Shown in pieces: positions 13,369-26,100 of a stretch of DNA of 64,000 nt. The stretch lies in assembly GCF_013373865.1 (NCBI RefSeq), contig NC_050471.1, forward strand, positions 24,849,407 to 24,913,406, in the 5' to 3' direction. The translations under genes and the position numbers were made by a program. This DNA is from Monomorium pharaonis. Its lineage: Eukaryota; Arthropoda; Insecta; Hymenoptera; Formicidae. The first letter of the stretch is position 1. Each line of letters starts with the position of its first letter. Under the pieces are notes generated by a model. It saw nothing but the letters and a program-made list of their open reading frames with translations, did no database searches and was not told the DNA's origin.

Positions 13369-13831
13369 CTTCTGTCTTAATTCTGACTGTAAATGTAATA
13401 CTTTTTAGAGAATATAAATTGATAACATAAATAACTGATAATACAAGTTTAGATCAAATTTAGATTAACTTTGCGTATTTCTACTCTTACAATCAAAAAT
13501 ACTTCAAATGTGTGTGTGTACATAAGATACAGTTTTTAGATTACTATAGTCTTCAAAGAAAATTCTCTTCGCTTCAATAAAAGAAAAACTAATTTTCAAA
13601 TAGGGTGAAAGTATACATGAATTATAGAGCAAAGAATTTACAGACAAATGGGAATCTCTTATAGAATGTTGATCTTCTGACATATCGCGAAATATATCAA
13701 TGCAAGATGAATTGTACTCTTCACACGTCATTTAGTTAAATCGCGAAGATGCATACAAACGTATAAGTCATATTCCCATCGAACTTACGCACGGACGAAG
13801 TAATCCCGCCAAGAACCGTTCAATTTTCGCG

Positions 13832-16800
13832 ATGACGTCCATACTGTCCGGAGAAAAGAGCAGCGCGGCGAGGATGAAGCAAAAACTGATGAGAGATGCG
13901 CCTGCTACGAAGGAAGACACGAGGTCCTTCCTAAACTTCTCGCGAGAAAACCTGAGTATCTCGCACTCCGACTTCGAGCAAGGATTCAACAGATCGCGAT
14001 TTGCGAAACCGAGCAGGAACACGATCCTGAGCGTGGCCGCCCTTATGGCCGTCGTTCTCTGCCTCGGTCTTCAGAGTTGGAAACTGCTGTTGAACACGCG
14101 CGAAATCGAGCAGCTAAGAAGAGACGTCGACATCCTCAAACATCGGTTTTTGGAACAGGAACTCATGGACAAGCTCAAGGCTTTCGAGGAACAGGTAGGT
14201 TCTTCCACCCAAGGTAGAACACAAAATCGTGAAATTGATAAGAAGTTATTCTAGGGAAAATCTTTGTATTTCTCTAATTTTACATGCACATAAATAAAAA
14301 CTTACTTTCATTAATTATTATTTTATATGAATATTTAATATACAATAAAGTACATAGAAATACACATATAACAACGAAAAATGATTATATAATATAAATC
14401 GCTAAATTTGACAATAATTAATGCACCTCGCGACGTGCTGCCCGACATAAGGAAATTCAAGCAAATATGAGACATTGAACTCTTCGTAAATTCTCACATA
14501 TCCACAAAACACGTGTCTTATCTTTCCGACCTTTACCGCGATTGATCCTCCGCGATAATCTTGTCTTTTTTAAATTAAAGAAAGATAAACAGAGCGTTAG
14601 ACTTGCAATTTTCCACTGTTTTAAAAGATGGTTTTCGCATTTAAATAAAAAGTAATTATAAAGCATTCCGTGATTTATGCTGATTTTAATAACAAATTAG
14701 GTTGTTTTCCATGTAAAATTGATTATAAAACAGAAAGGAGGGAAGACGGTTAAGAAGCAAGCATTTTGTTTAAGGTAATACTTATTGATCAATCTTGAAA
14801 AAAAAAAACACATTAAAATCTTAAGTGTGTAAACAAAAAAAAATAAAGAAAATATAACGTATGAAAAAAATTTATAGGTCCTTAAAGCCTTATAAAAACA
14901 TGTTGATTGATAAAACATTTAATTAGTACTGGAATAAGACAATTTATTTATCATTCTTTGATCATCCTATTTATCATTTTTTTGTCAAACTAATAACTCT
15001 CATTATAGAATAATTTTGTTCATGATGGAAATCCATTTCTATATAAATTTTATAATTTTTTAGAAAATTTCTCAGATTTTTTGTACAACTCTCGAAAAAA
15101 TGTTAAATCTAAAAGAAAACCGTATTAACTGATAGATAACTGATAGATAATTATCAGTATATTAAAACAATTTTAACAATTACTGATAAAAAGACTGATA
15201 ATTATCATTAAAACTAAACATCTACTGAAGAGTATTACAAGTAACTATCATATACAGTCACTAATTATGAAATTGTCAACTGAAAAGTATTACAAGTTAC
15301 TGACTCTCATATTTAATTATAATAAAATATTACAAGTAATTGATGCAATTAATCGGATTTAAAAAAAAAATTAAAACAATTTGCGGAAATGTTGAGAAGC
15401 CTACAGATATCTACGTCTTTTCTAGAATTTTTTATACATGTAATTTTTTAAATATTCTAAGCTTTCGCATTCTATAATTACCGAAAAAAATTTATGAAAT
15501 CTAAAGAAGTTTAAAATGTAAAAAATTATAATACAAAATGGTAATTTATTTGATGTTACAAAGAGAAAGACTTTGATCTCTTGAGGTCTTTATACTCTTT
15601 AATGTCTCACTTCCTGTCTTATAATATTAAGAATACATATTACTCGAGCCACTCGTCATCAGGACAATGACCCGTCATGTCTTACGTGTACACAAATTAT
15701 TCAAGCGATTAGTTATTTAATAATAAAAAAAAATTTTATAAAAATATATATAAAAGCAGTGTAAAACTTTTTCAGCAAAAAAAAACAAAATAAATCGTCA
15801 GAATAACTTATATGAATAAAGAAAACATGAAAATTTTCTAATTTTCCTAATAATTGTTTTCGTAATTATGTATCATTTAGTAATAATTTGGTATTCAATG
15901 AACTTATCGACAAAAGTTGATAAAAATTTGCTTGGTTTATAAAACTTTATAAAACTTTAACTGTGTATAAATATAGTTAACATTTATTTCACATTCAATT
16001 ATCTAAATTTTCACTTTCTAGAAGTTTTCTAAAATTTAATTTTAAATTTACGCTGCAATTTTTATTTTTGCCAGGTTAAATTATTAAAGGTGTAGAAAGA
16101 TTTGCCAGTAGAAGTTGCTTTCAATAACAAAATTTCTATCTTTAATAAAATTTTTCCATTATACAGAGCATTGTTCATGCCGCTTTTAGACGCAGCAATT
16201 ACTTTAATTGTCGCCTAAAGGGAAACTACACCGCAATTGCTTATTTCCGATGCATTTCCTCGTATCGGACATTCGTCACTAATGGATAATACCGATTTAA
16301 CAATGTGACTGTACGGATGCATCGTTCGACGGAAAATTTTTGTTATGTACGTGATCCTATTTGTTGTGAAACGTTTCATGTGTGAATATGTACAACGTGT
16401 TGCAGCTGTACGCCGAAGAATCTACCGAGGATAATGATCCAAGCGAGACGGACATCGACAACTCTGATTACGACTCTAATTACGACGACGACGGTTCAGC
16501 GTCGCACGATTATTCCGGTGACTATCATACTCCCTTGACTTACGGTGCCAGATCATCGGATTTCCGCGACATTACATCAACGTCGATACCAATACCTACG
16601 CCACCGGAACCCGGTGTCAATGAGGATATGGTCGAGCTGTTGACAGCCTTACGCAAGGTCGAGGCGAAGCACGGACAGGACTTCGAGAAGAACGTACGAG
16701 AAAATCACAAGTAAGATGCTGGCAATATATAAATGTATATTTTATAATAAAATAATTGAGAAAATGAAGAAAGAACGAGCAGACCTGTAATCTCTCAATT

Positions 16801-19661
16801 CGCGGTTTCTGATTCAGACCTGATATTAATACGACTTATCCCCAATCAGCATTTGATCTTTTAATAGTTAGCTCTCATAATCATTAATAGTTCTTACTAA
16901 AAATGTAATACTGGGTAGTATTAAATTGGCCAGTAATTATTACCTACTTTGAATTTTAAACATGTTGTGTAAACAGTACCTAAAGTAAGTATTAGTATTA
17001 CTGGCCTACTATTACACTTTTTATAAAGGTTGGCGTCATCAAAATTTTTTAAAACGTTTATGAAAATGAATACTATTTAATATAAAATTGTGAACCACAT
17101 AAATTGCTAGATGATAACATAAAGGAAAAAGTACCCAATTAGTAGACAATGTTTTAAATAATTTTTAAATATTTATTTTATTTTTCCACGAATTGGACTG
17201 GAGTCGTGTTACAGTCTTAATTATTGTACCTTCAATTATATCAAAAAGTATAATGAAAAAGATATATTTTTTTCGAAGATAAATCTTGCTGAGCAGTTAA
17301 TGTGTTAACTATTCGCTTTGAATTGCGTTCACTTTGTACGTAGAAATATCGAGCGGGAGCGTCTTAAAGGAAAACACAAGGGACAATCGAGTCACGAGGA
17401 GAAAACGAATGATGCTAACAGCACCAGACACAAGTCCGACGTTATCGTCAGGGGACCTAGGAGTTCAGGATTCATTAAAGAGAGCAACAAATCGAAGCGA
17501 TCCGTAAACGATGGTTTGCCCGACGACCCCATGAGAGATACAACAAATGGCAAACGACACAATACTAGGAGAATTATCGTGCCTAGAACACGTTCTTATA
17601 CAAGCGGCGAGAGCGACGCGAATAACAATTCTGAGACAGATCCAACACCGTAAGTATCCGAGCAGGTAAAACGTGAACGAACCTTTTGTCCAAACGTTGG
17701 TCGAGCCAGTGAGGATATTTTTGCACAGGTAGAATTCGAGAAATCTTTTAGCGAATTCCTTCTGACTTTAATTAGCTAATTTAAGACAAGTTTCAGCCTA
17801 TTTTCACTGAATTTTGTGCTGATATTTTTCTTGTGTAATTTTATACATATTCTTAAGTTTCTTAAATTGCACGTTGAATAAATTTTCAGTTTTAAAACAC
17901 AGTTATAAATTGAATAAGAATTGTAGTATTACGATAATTAATTTAATAATAATTAATAAACTGCATCTGTGATCCTTTTATCTTCAAATAATGTAAAGAA
18001 TTTGTTGCGAAAAATAACACCTCAATCAGGAATCAAACCACAGAGACCTCCCAAATTTTCAGCGTCTTGACCACTTTACCTCAGCGTCGAAAGTCGGAAG
18101 GTCCAGATTAGATGTAATTCCTGGCCGTTACTTTTCCAAGAAATTCTGAAAACTTGAAAAAGTATATGACACAAAAAGTATCAGCAGAAGATCCAGATAG
18201 AACTAAGGCTCTTTAATTAGTTGTGTTTTTACATAGCGATCTATATTCTTTTATTATTATTTAATAAGATAAATTCTAAAATATGTGTATGTGTGTGTGT
18301 GTGTAATGTATGACAACGCGCGGTTATCAAGAACACATGACATGAATTAGATTAATTGAATTCAAGAAATAAACAGTGTGACACGGAATAAATAAATTTA
18401 ACATTTCTGGTCAAATTGATTTATCTTATATTAAATCGATTATTTTCTGAAACAGACATCCTCCGAAGAAGTATCACGCCCATTCGTTGGAGACGATTTC
18501 CGTGCGTCGTGATCGATTAAATGAGGAGATCACTGAATCCGATAGATATGGGACTGAAAGCACGGAAACTACAGGTGACAGAAGGGTCAGCTGGCGAAAT
18601 CGCGACATTTCGGGAAACAGAACTGAAATTCGCCGGCCCGTTCAGGTGGGTAATAATTGTCAAGAGGTGTCGCACTGCGCAGATAAAATTCTAAGCAGAA
18701 TGACAAATCATCAAAACCCAGAGTATCAATTGTGGTATAAAATTTTTAGGAAGGTTTCAACCTTTCACATTTTATGTACAACAATTCTGAAAAAACCTAC
18801 GAAATGTTGTTATGTAAAATGTTGCAACAGAAAAATTATCGTAACTTGTTCGGTTTGGAATTCGCGCATTAAATTCCTTACAGTAGTCGAATGAACACAG
18901 ACATGACATTAAAGACAACACAGACTGCGTTGTCATTAAATTAGAATCACGAAGTGACTGCAAAGGAATTTCGCCGGAGATTGACTCAAAGGCATTTACG
19001 TGCACCACGGCAGGTTTATGCGGTCCATTATGGGGCGGACAGCACCCTTTTCTCAACGCAGGACGAGCACACCGGTAATGGAAGGGCGCGACACTACAAT
19101 GGCATCTTCAGAGCGTGGCAACCGAGCGAATGGGTCGCCAATTTTGGTATGGGCAGGCACTTCACGCTTGCTAGCGACGGCAAACTCACCGTGCACGAGC
19201 CGGGATTGTACCTGGTGTACGCGCAGATCCACTATTTGGACGAGCACGACGAGAATGGCTTTCACATGCTAGTGAATGGCAGGCCTGTACTGCAGTGCAT
19301 GGTAAGTTAAGGAATAAAGAAATAAAATTAAAACCAGCACGCATATGTAAAAGAAGTCTTTAAATATTACATTGTGTAACAAGTGTGGAAGATCGGTTTT
19401 TTAGCACGAGTGCGTTTACCTGCACGTACAGAAAAATGAAATAATAAACATAATTTTTAGGTATACAGTCCAGGGGTTGGGCACAAAAGTCGCTCGTGTT
19501 TTTCTGCCCAAATAACCATTCTTCAAGCAGGCGATCACTTAGTACTGAAAGATATTGGATCAGCGAGGTACACTCTTTTCCAGCATGATAAAAGTTTTTT
19601 TGGCTTAGTAAAAGTCGGTGAAGTGAGACAACAGCAGAGACATTCATCGACACATCAGTAA
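13832..19661 (+). CDS. egr: Eiger-type TNF-superfamily ligand
   Basis: Six coding exons (13832-14194, 16406-16710, 17344-17649, 18456-18645, 18945-19301, 19461-19661) join in phase to 573 residues. It is a type II membrane protein: cytoplasmic N-terminus 1-63, membrane segment about 64-81, then a heptad-like coiled stalk (86-121, REIEQLRRDVDILKHRF). Residues 122 to about 400 are a long, low-complexity, Asp/Ser- and Arg-rich ectodomain with basic sites such as KSKR|S (272-275) and REFRRR-like clusters where proteases may release the ligand. The TNF domain covers about 411-558: QVYAVHYGAD (strand A), GLYLVYAQIHYL, a CM|VYSPG exon junction, and SFFGLVKV near the end. In flies Eiger signals through Wengen/Grindelwald to JNK. 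The start ATG is the first in a CpG-rich leader. AATAAA signals lie at 20019 and 20076. Longer than fly Eiger because of the ectodomain. Confidence 0.93.
16898..17028. mobile_element. Imperfect inverted repeat in eiger intron 2 (MITE-like)
   Basis: Two arms of about 45 bases read TGTAATA..GGCCAGTAAT..ACTTT outward-in on opposite strands, around a short centre near 16965. No coding capacity. Confidence 0.4.
17815..18090 (-). mobile_element. tRNA-derived SINE, copy 2 (in eiger intron 3)
   Basis: On the minus strand, 18086-18066 reads like a Leu/Ser-type tRNA A-box region (GAGGTAAAGTGGTCAAGACGCTG in part) and 18039-18029 is GGTTTGATTCC, one mismatch from the pol III B-box. A tRNA-unrelated body shared with 4551-5035 follows. 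A plus-strand T-arm-like piece lies at 18090-18130 (ggaaggtccag..attcctgg), suggesting two heads in opposite directions. Confidence 0.6.
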
Positions 19662-20018
19662 TTTTAAACGCTGTAGAATTATCAGCGCTAAAACAGTGAT
19701 ATGCGATTTATAGTCATCAGCTTACCATGTCTTTAAAAATTAGTTGTAATTTACACAATTTGTACCTAATGTATTATAATACATTTTTAACTCGCAAGTC
19801 GTACCATTTCTTACAACTAGTAATTTTGTTGTAAGCTCTGCATGATTTTTATCATAAATTTTTTTTATGTTTTACTATTACGTGTTAATTACATTTATCG
19901 CGCTAGACTTTATTTTTGTTTATATATAGAGAGAGTATGACAACAAATATTCATTTATAAAATATTACATATGTATAGACAGGTACTATATATAAAAAAT
20001 ATTTTATATAAGAAAAAA

Positions 20019-20109
20019 AATAAAAACATATATTCTTTTATATTATATACGGACGAAATTTTTGTAAATTGTACTAATAAATTCTAGAACTTTTTATAAC
20101 GTTTTTATT
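20019..20109. terminator. Overlapping poly(A) signals of convergent eiger and ARMC3
   Basis: Plus strand: AATAAA at 20019-20024 and 20076-20081. Minus strand: AATAAA (TTTATT at 20104-20109). The stop codons are 527 bases apart. If these signals are used, the two 3' ends meet or overlap. Confidence 0.45.
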
Positions 20110-20187
20110 AAAATATAATTATAAGACAATTATATAAATATAATTGTACTAGATAATTGTATTAGATAAGAGTATATCAATCTTTTT

Positions 20188-23100
20188 TTAATAACAGCAT
20201 GTTTTATTACAAGTGGTTTTTTTAATACAATATAATTTTGAGCGAGAACTTCCAATTGGAATTAAATCTCCTGGTGAATCCATTAAATCAACGATAAAAT
20301 TCGGTTTTATAAGTTTGATTGGATAAGTCGTCAATCGACAATCTTCTAAGGGAGATATTTTTTCTTTCTTATGTTTATTCCGATACATAATGAGATTCGA
20401 TTTGCCTGACAATTCGGTCGTAACTTTTTTTTCATAATATCTATTATTTTTATTTAAAGCATTAAATAGTCTCTCTTCATTTGAGTCTTTCATCTGCAAG
20501 ACATGTATTCGATTATAATGATGCAATCAATGAAAAGAACGCGAATAGTACTTATTACTTGGGGTATAGCTACTTCAATCCACGAGACACCATATTCCCC
20601 ACGGACGAGAGCTGTCGGTAGACATATCCTATCGGCTATCGTCTTGAACAGCAAAGCCCGCTCGAGATAAGAGCCTACGCGAAGTTGTCCGAGCGGTATC
20701 ACACTCGTTTCTAAAGATTCTTTGATCTGCTTCAAATGAACTTCGAGTTGCCGGTCGATGCATTTAGTCCCCGTTGAATCGACACCAGACATTTGACGCG
20801 CCACGAAACGAGCTAACATTTTTACACGCGACAAAACGCATTGGATATTTATCGATCCAATATCTGTATTTCTCTCTGCCGAACTGTATATCATATGTAT
20901 ATAAGAATTTGTTTGTACAAATAGCAAAGAAATATATGAATCATTTTAAACCAGATTTGCGGAAGCTACTAACTCGTGCTTCAGTTCTGTTGCTAAAAGC
21001 ATACGTTTGAAGAGTTCCACGTACTCGGCTAAATGCGGATCGTATTGCAATCGACCGAATTTTGATTCAAACCTTGGGTCTTCTGTAAACAATAATATCG
21101 ACTTTTTGAAATATTTTTTAAGCCTGATAGCTAAAATTAGCAAAATTAGCAAAAAAAGACATAATAATAATAATACTTGGAAATAAGACAGGAGTATTAA
21201 AAAACCTTTTAATTATAAAAGATATTGCAAAAATCAATTTTGCAACTAATTATTACAATTTTTTAGAAAATTTAAATATAAAATTGATTAGTATTAGTAT
21301 TAGTATTAGTAACAAAACATTTGTTACTTTCGAAAGCTGCATTGTTTTGAAAAGTCTTCGATGTTTTATGACGCATGCAATTTATCATGTAAATGGGTTC
21401 TAACAGGCTAAATTTAGATCGAAAGGCATCATCCAACATAGGAAATCTAGTCAAAATAATTATGGAAGCAATAAAAATGTGTTATAAAATAATTTTTATT
21501 AAATCGAGTTATGCACACTGAGAAGTTCTTAACTTTATAAAAAGATAAAACTTTGCAATGAAATGAAATGTCTTCAGTTCAAATATTTAATTTTTAAGCA
21601 CATTAAAACACTAAATTGAGTACAAGTGTTTTACATATGTGTATCTATTATACATATATAAAATAAGTTCAATATGTAAATATTTGAACTAAAGAAATTA
21701 ATTAAATTAAAAAATTCAAATCAAGTTAACAATTTTTTTTAGTAGGAAAAATTTACATACGGGTATATGTTTTTTCTTGAGATGTAAAATCCATCCTGAG
21801 TAAGATCATGTAGAGACAAGCGTCCCGTAAGAGCAAATTTGATTGGTAAATGTGATTTAAGAAGAGTCTCAATGCAAGTATTCCATAAAATAATCGTTCT
21901 TGAAAATGAACGATTATTCAACATGCTGTAAAATACATCTTTAGTGACAGTCAATCAAGTAATTACATTATCTTTTAGTGACAATTTTTTTTAGAATTCT
22001 CTTTATGTAATTTATTAGAAATTCTACGTAAAATATACAATTTTTTTAAATTTTTATATAATTCTATAATTTTGTAAAAAATTTCTGAAAAGAATTTTTA
22101 TACAAATTCGAATATTTTTAAAAAATGTTAAGAAAGTTTATATTTGTACTATAATTCTGAATATATTTGAAATTTTTATTTGAAAATAAAAGTTTTGATT
22201 TTAGAACTTCTAAAGAAAATTTTAAAAAGAGATTAAAAATTCTATCAAAAATTTTTATATACAAATCTAAGATCTCTAAAAAAATTTGTTAAATATTGTA
22301 AGACTTTTTTCACAAGCATAATTATTATGAAAATTTAATATAATAATTCCAAATTGTATATTTTGGAGATTTACATTCTTTTCTCGTTAAAAAAAAGATC
22401 TTTATCTTTTCTTTTCCCTCTCTCCTAAAAAAATACATAAAAGTCATAAAATTGTTAAAGAAGTAGCCAAACTTACTATGAAAGATATTTGTTTTCTACG
22501 AAGGCTTTTGCTACATTTAAATCCGTAGAAATTGCTTGCATAAACTGTAATGCAGCGTTCCTTACTGAAATTGAATGAGCATCAGTAATAAGAGCGAACA
22601 TTCTTCGGAGTCCATTTGCTTTGAGAAAATAATGTCTTCCATTCTGTTCTAAGCATAGTATAGAAAGCAAATTGCAGCAAACAATTTTGAATTCGTCGAT
22701 AAATGGATAAGTTGACTAAAAGAAAAATACTTTTTATTGTATGGATTTCGAAATTTAATATTTTTATATAAATTTCATGAATCGTCAAAGATAGACATTG
22801 TAATAATTGAATTTCTATTGGACTTAATTTATCAGTTAAATTTAAAACAACACATATGTTACATATTTGTTTAAAAAATTACGTTTATTTTACAGTTAAA
22901 AAAATAGAGAAATGTTAATACTGGCATGACCACTTCGTTTTTGGATAACATATCTTAAAACTTTGAAAATATAAATAGTTTAGAAAACTACAAACATGTA
23001 AAGTGATCTAATGTTACCAATAATATTCTTACTAATCTTTAAACTATGCAACTTGCAAAAAAAATTATGCAAATTTTGTTAAAACATTTATTTTTAACAG

Positions 23101-26100
23101 ATTTAAATTTTATATAGAAAAAAGCCACGAATGTATAAACTATATTTTTATTTCTTTAATTATCTAAGCCATTTATGATTTTATCAGTATTATTAATACA
23201 GTGCAAAATATTTGTTTTTTGCAAAATAAGAAAATGCTATTTTGAAAGGCCTATGCTAGATTAGCTATTTCCCTCTACTTGAAAATTTCTGAATAAGTCT
23301 AATATTTTCTTCAAACATTTTTATAAAAGTATAAAATTACATGTCCAATTAAAGATTATATTTTTAACAATATTCTAATAAAGAAGGTTTTATTTGTGTT
23401 TCGGAAGTCTTTACAATTTTTTTCTAAAAGTAAAAGATTTCATTAGAACATTATTCATGAAATTGTTTATATAAATAAAATCTTAAAAAGTGTTTTAAAT
23501 ATAATAAAATTTATTAACTAAAACATTGTTAAAGATATATAAGCTTAATCAAATTTGTGAACAATTAATCGAAATCAGCGCAGCATTCAGTATATTAATT
23601 ATAAGATAATGTAATGAACTTTATTTTTACCTCTAAAAATAAGCAAATTGTGTCAATAGTTTCAAAGTTAATTAATGTTTCTCTAAAAGTTAAATGTCTT
23701 GCCATGGCAAGTAGAGCTTCAAGAGCAACAGTACAAATTTCTATAGGAACTTGTTCTATAAAGTGTTTTAACAATTGCCACAGATAATCCTTAAAGAACA
23801 AATTCATTATTATTTATACATTAATCTGTAATACACATTTTTAAAAATATTTTAGAAATATTTTACGTACTTTTCTCTACATTTTATTTAGAAATTCTGT
23901 CTACTCTGAATAAGTATTTATAAGATATTTATATTTTTACAAAAAAGAATAAAATATAATTTATAAAATATAATTACTGGGCCATGGATACGTGAAAAGA
24001 TATTGCAATTTTCAATATCACTCATCAATAATCGTTTAATTGCAAAACTTGCAGCGTATCTTGCAGACCATTGCAAGTCCTCTTTTTTCAGAAAGGCTAA
24101 AACAGTCATTTTTCTTAATTATATACATCTTTTTTGTATAAATCTTATCTGTGTTATTTATTTACACAACCTAAAATAGTTTCCACAGATTCCGTGTTTG
24201 TAAGTTCTCTTGCAGCAGGACTGAAGAACATTATCTCTCCAAATGCATAACAAGTAACTTCAACAACATCAGATTGTATCGATTTTCGTAAAGTGCCTAT
24301 TAAATATTCAGTAATCTCATAAGAATGTAAAACCTATTAAAACATTATATTATTATATTAATTATAAATTGTGTACAAATTTAATATAATATTTTATTAA
24401 ATTTTAAGAAAAATGCATTAATTTTGTATACGTTCTATATTACACAAAATTACTTTTCTTCCCCTGAAAGTATTTGCGACATGTACAATAATTCTAAGTG
24501 CTTCTGCAAGAAATGTCGGATTTTCTGCACGCTTTATGTAATTTAGTATCTGTGGAATACTTTCGCTGTCAATAAGTTTATCTACGACAACTGGATTTTC
24601 GGCAGCAAAACTTAATATTTTTAGAACTTTAATGTGTAAATTATTCCAATCATCATTCTGAATAACAATATTAATAATATCAATATTAATAATTAAAGTT
24701 AAAATAGCTTAAAATTATTTATTATTGAAGAATATAATTGGCTGTATAAAATATCATTTACTTTTAAAAAATCTAATAGCACTTCAACTCCGTTTGTTTC
24801 GAGAAATAAATATTGTATATCTTCATCTTTGTTCCTAGCAATCACATCGATAATTATATCTAACGCAAGACATTGAATCTCTGGATATATTGATTTGCAG
24901 TGTTTATACAATAAAGGGAAATTAAATTTCTAAAGTCAATAAAAATTGTAAATTAAAACCAAAAAATATATGAAATAAAAAATATGAATTAATTTCAAAT
25001 TCTTCATTGATATCGTGTATAGTGTGCAATATACCTCGTTTCTCGAAATTTCACGCGCTCCTACAGGATCCTGCATTAAATTTTGCAGAATCTCAAGATT
25101 ATGCTTGTTTATGTCCGGATCTGGTGATTGTAATCCTTCAAAAAAAAGGTTCAAGCTTGAGCAATATTTTATTAAAAGAACATTACCACATGGATCTTTA
25201 GATAGCTGTGCAAGTATTGCAGAAAGATATTCTTGCATAAAGATATCTTTTTCGGTCATTAATAGCTTGACTAAATATTCTACATAATCAGATTCGATGA
25301 AATAGCTTGTCACATTTGGTACTGCTATCACTTCTGTTAATAATTTTCCGGCAAATCTGTATTGCAATAAGCATATGCGATAACAATTACGTTTGATTTA
25401 CTATAGAATAGTTTTTATATGTTAGCTTTTATTCTAAGTTTATAATATCCTTAGCAAAAAAGCGTCCTTAATATCTTATATTTTTAAAAAATTTTAATAT
25501 TTTAAATTTATAAAGATTTCTAAAAAATACTTTAAACTTTAAATTTTTTATAAGTGCAATTTTGTAACTTCTCGAAATTTCTTTATATAAAACAAAATAT
25601 TTTTTAAAGATAATAAAAAAATCTATAATTTTTTTCTAAAATTTTATATGTATTTTAAAATTTTGAAATATACATATATATACATATATATATTATAAAA
25701 TTTTTTAATTTCTCATTTTTTATCATTTTCAAAGTAAATTTAACGTGAAATTTAACGAGATTTAATTACTTATTCACGTATTTAAGAAATGTAATAACAT
25801 ATTAAATAATTGTTTATCTTCAAAAGCTATTTTTTTATAGAACATTTATTCAAATTTCTTTAAATTTACTAAGTTTTTTAAAAATAATAAAATAAAAAAT
25901 TTTATAAATCTTGGAAAGGATGACACCAGAATGGTCACATTCATTGATTGAATAATTTAAAATACAATGTTCTAATTGGTGGATATGGATACACGAGAAA
26001 AAATATATAGCACCATTCATCTGTGAATAGCTATGGTCAATCCGAACGTGGCCATTCTGGACGTTCTCTAACCATTACCATTTTTGTAATAAATTCTGCT

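Larger units (their letters stand above)
8840..13740. other. Intergenic DNA between the two TNF genes, no gene seen
   Basis: AT-rich with few landmarks: an (AAATA)n stretch at 9060-9092, a minus-strand donor-like TAATG|GTAAGT near 9702 (possible distal untranslated exon), a TATA-type motif at 10415, a GC-richer patch at 11760-11935, a (CA)n run at 11384-11412, a hairpin at 12737-12760, a purine-rich segment at 12780-12860 and a (CT)n run at 13329-13368. Small frames here look accidental. Confidence 0.5.
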
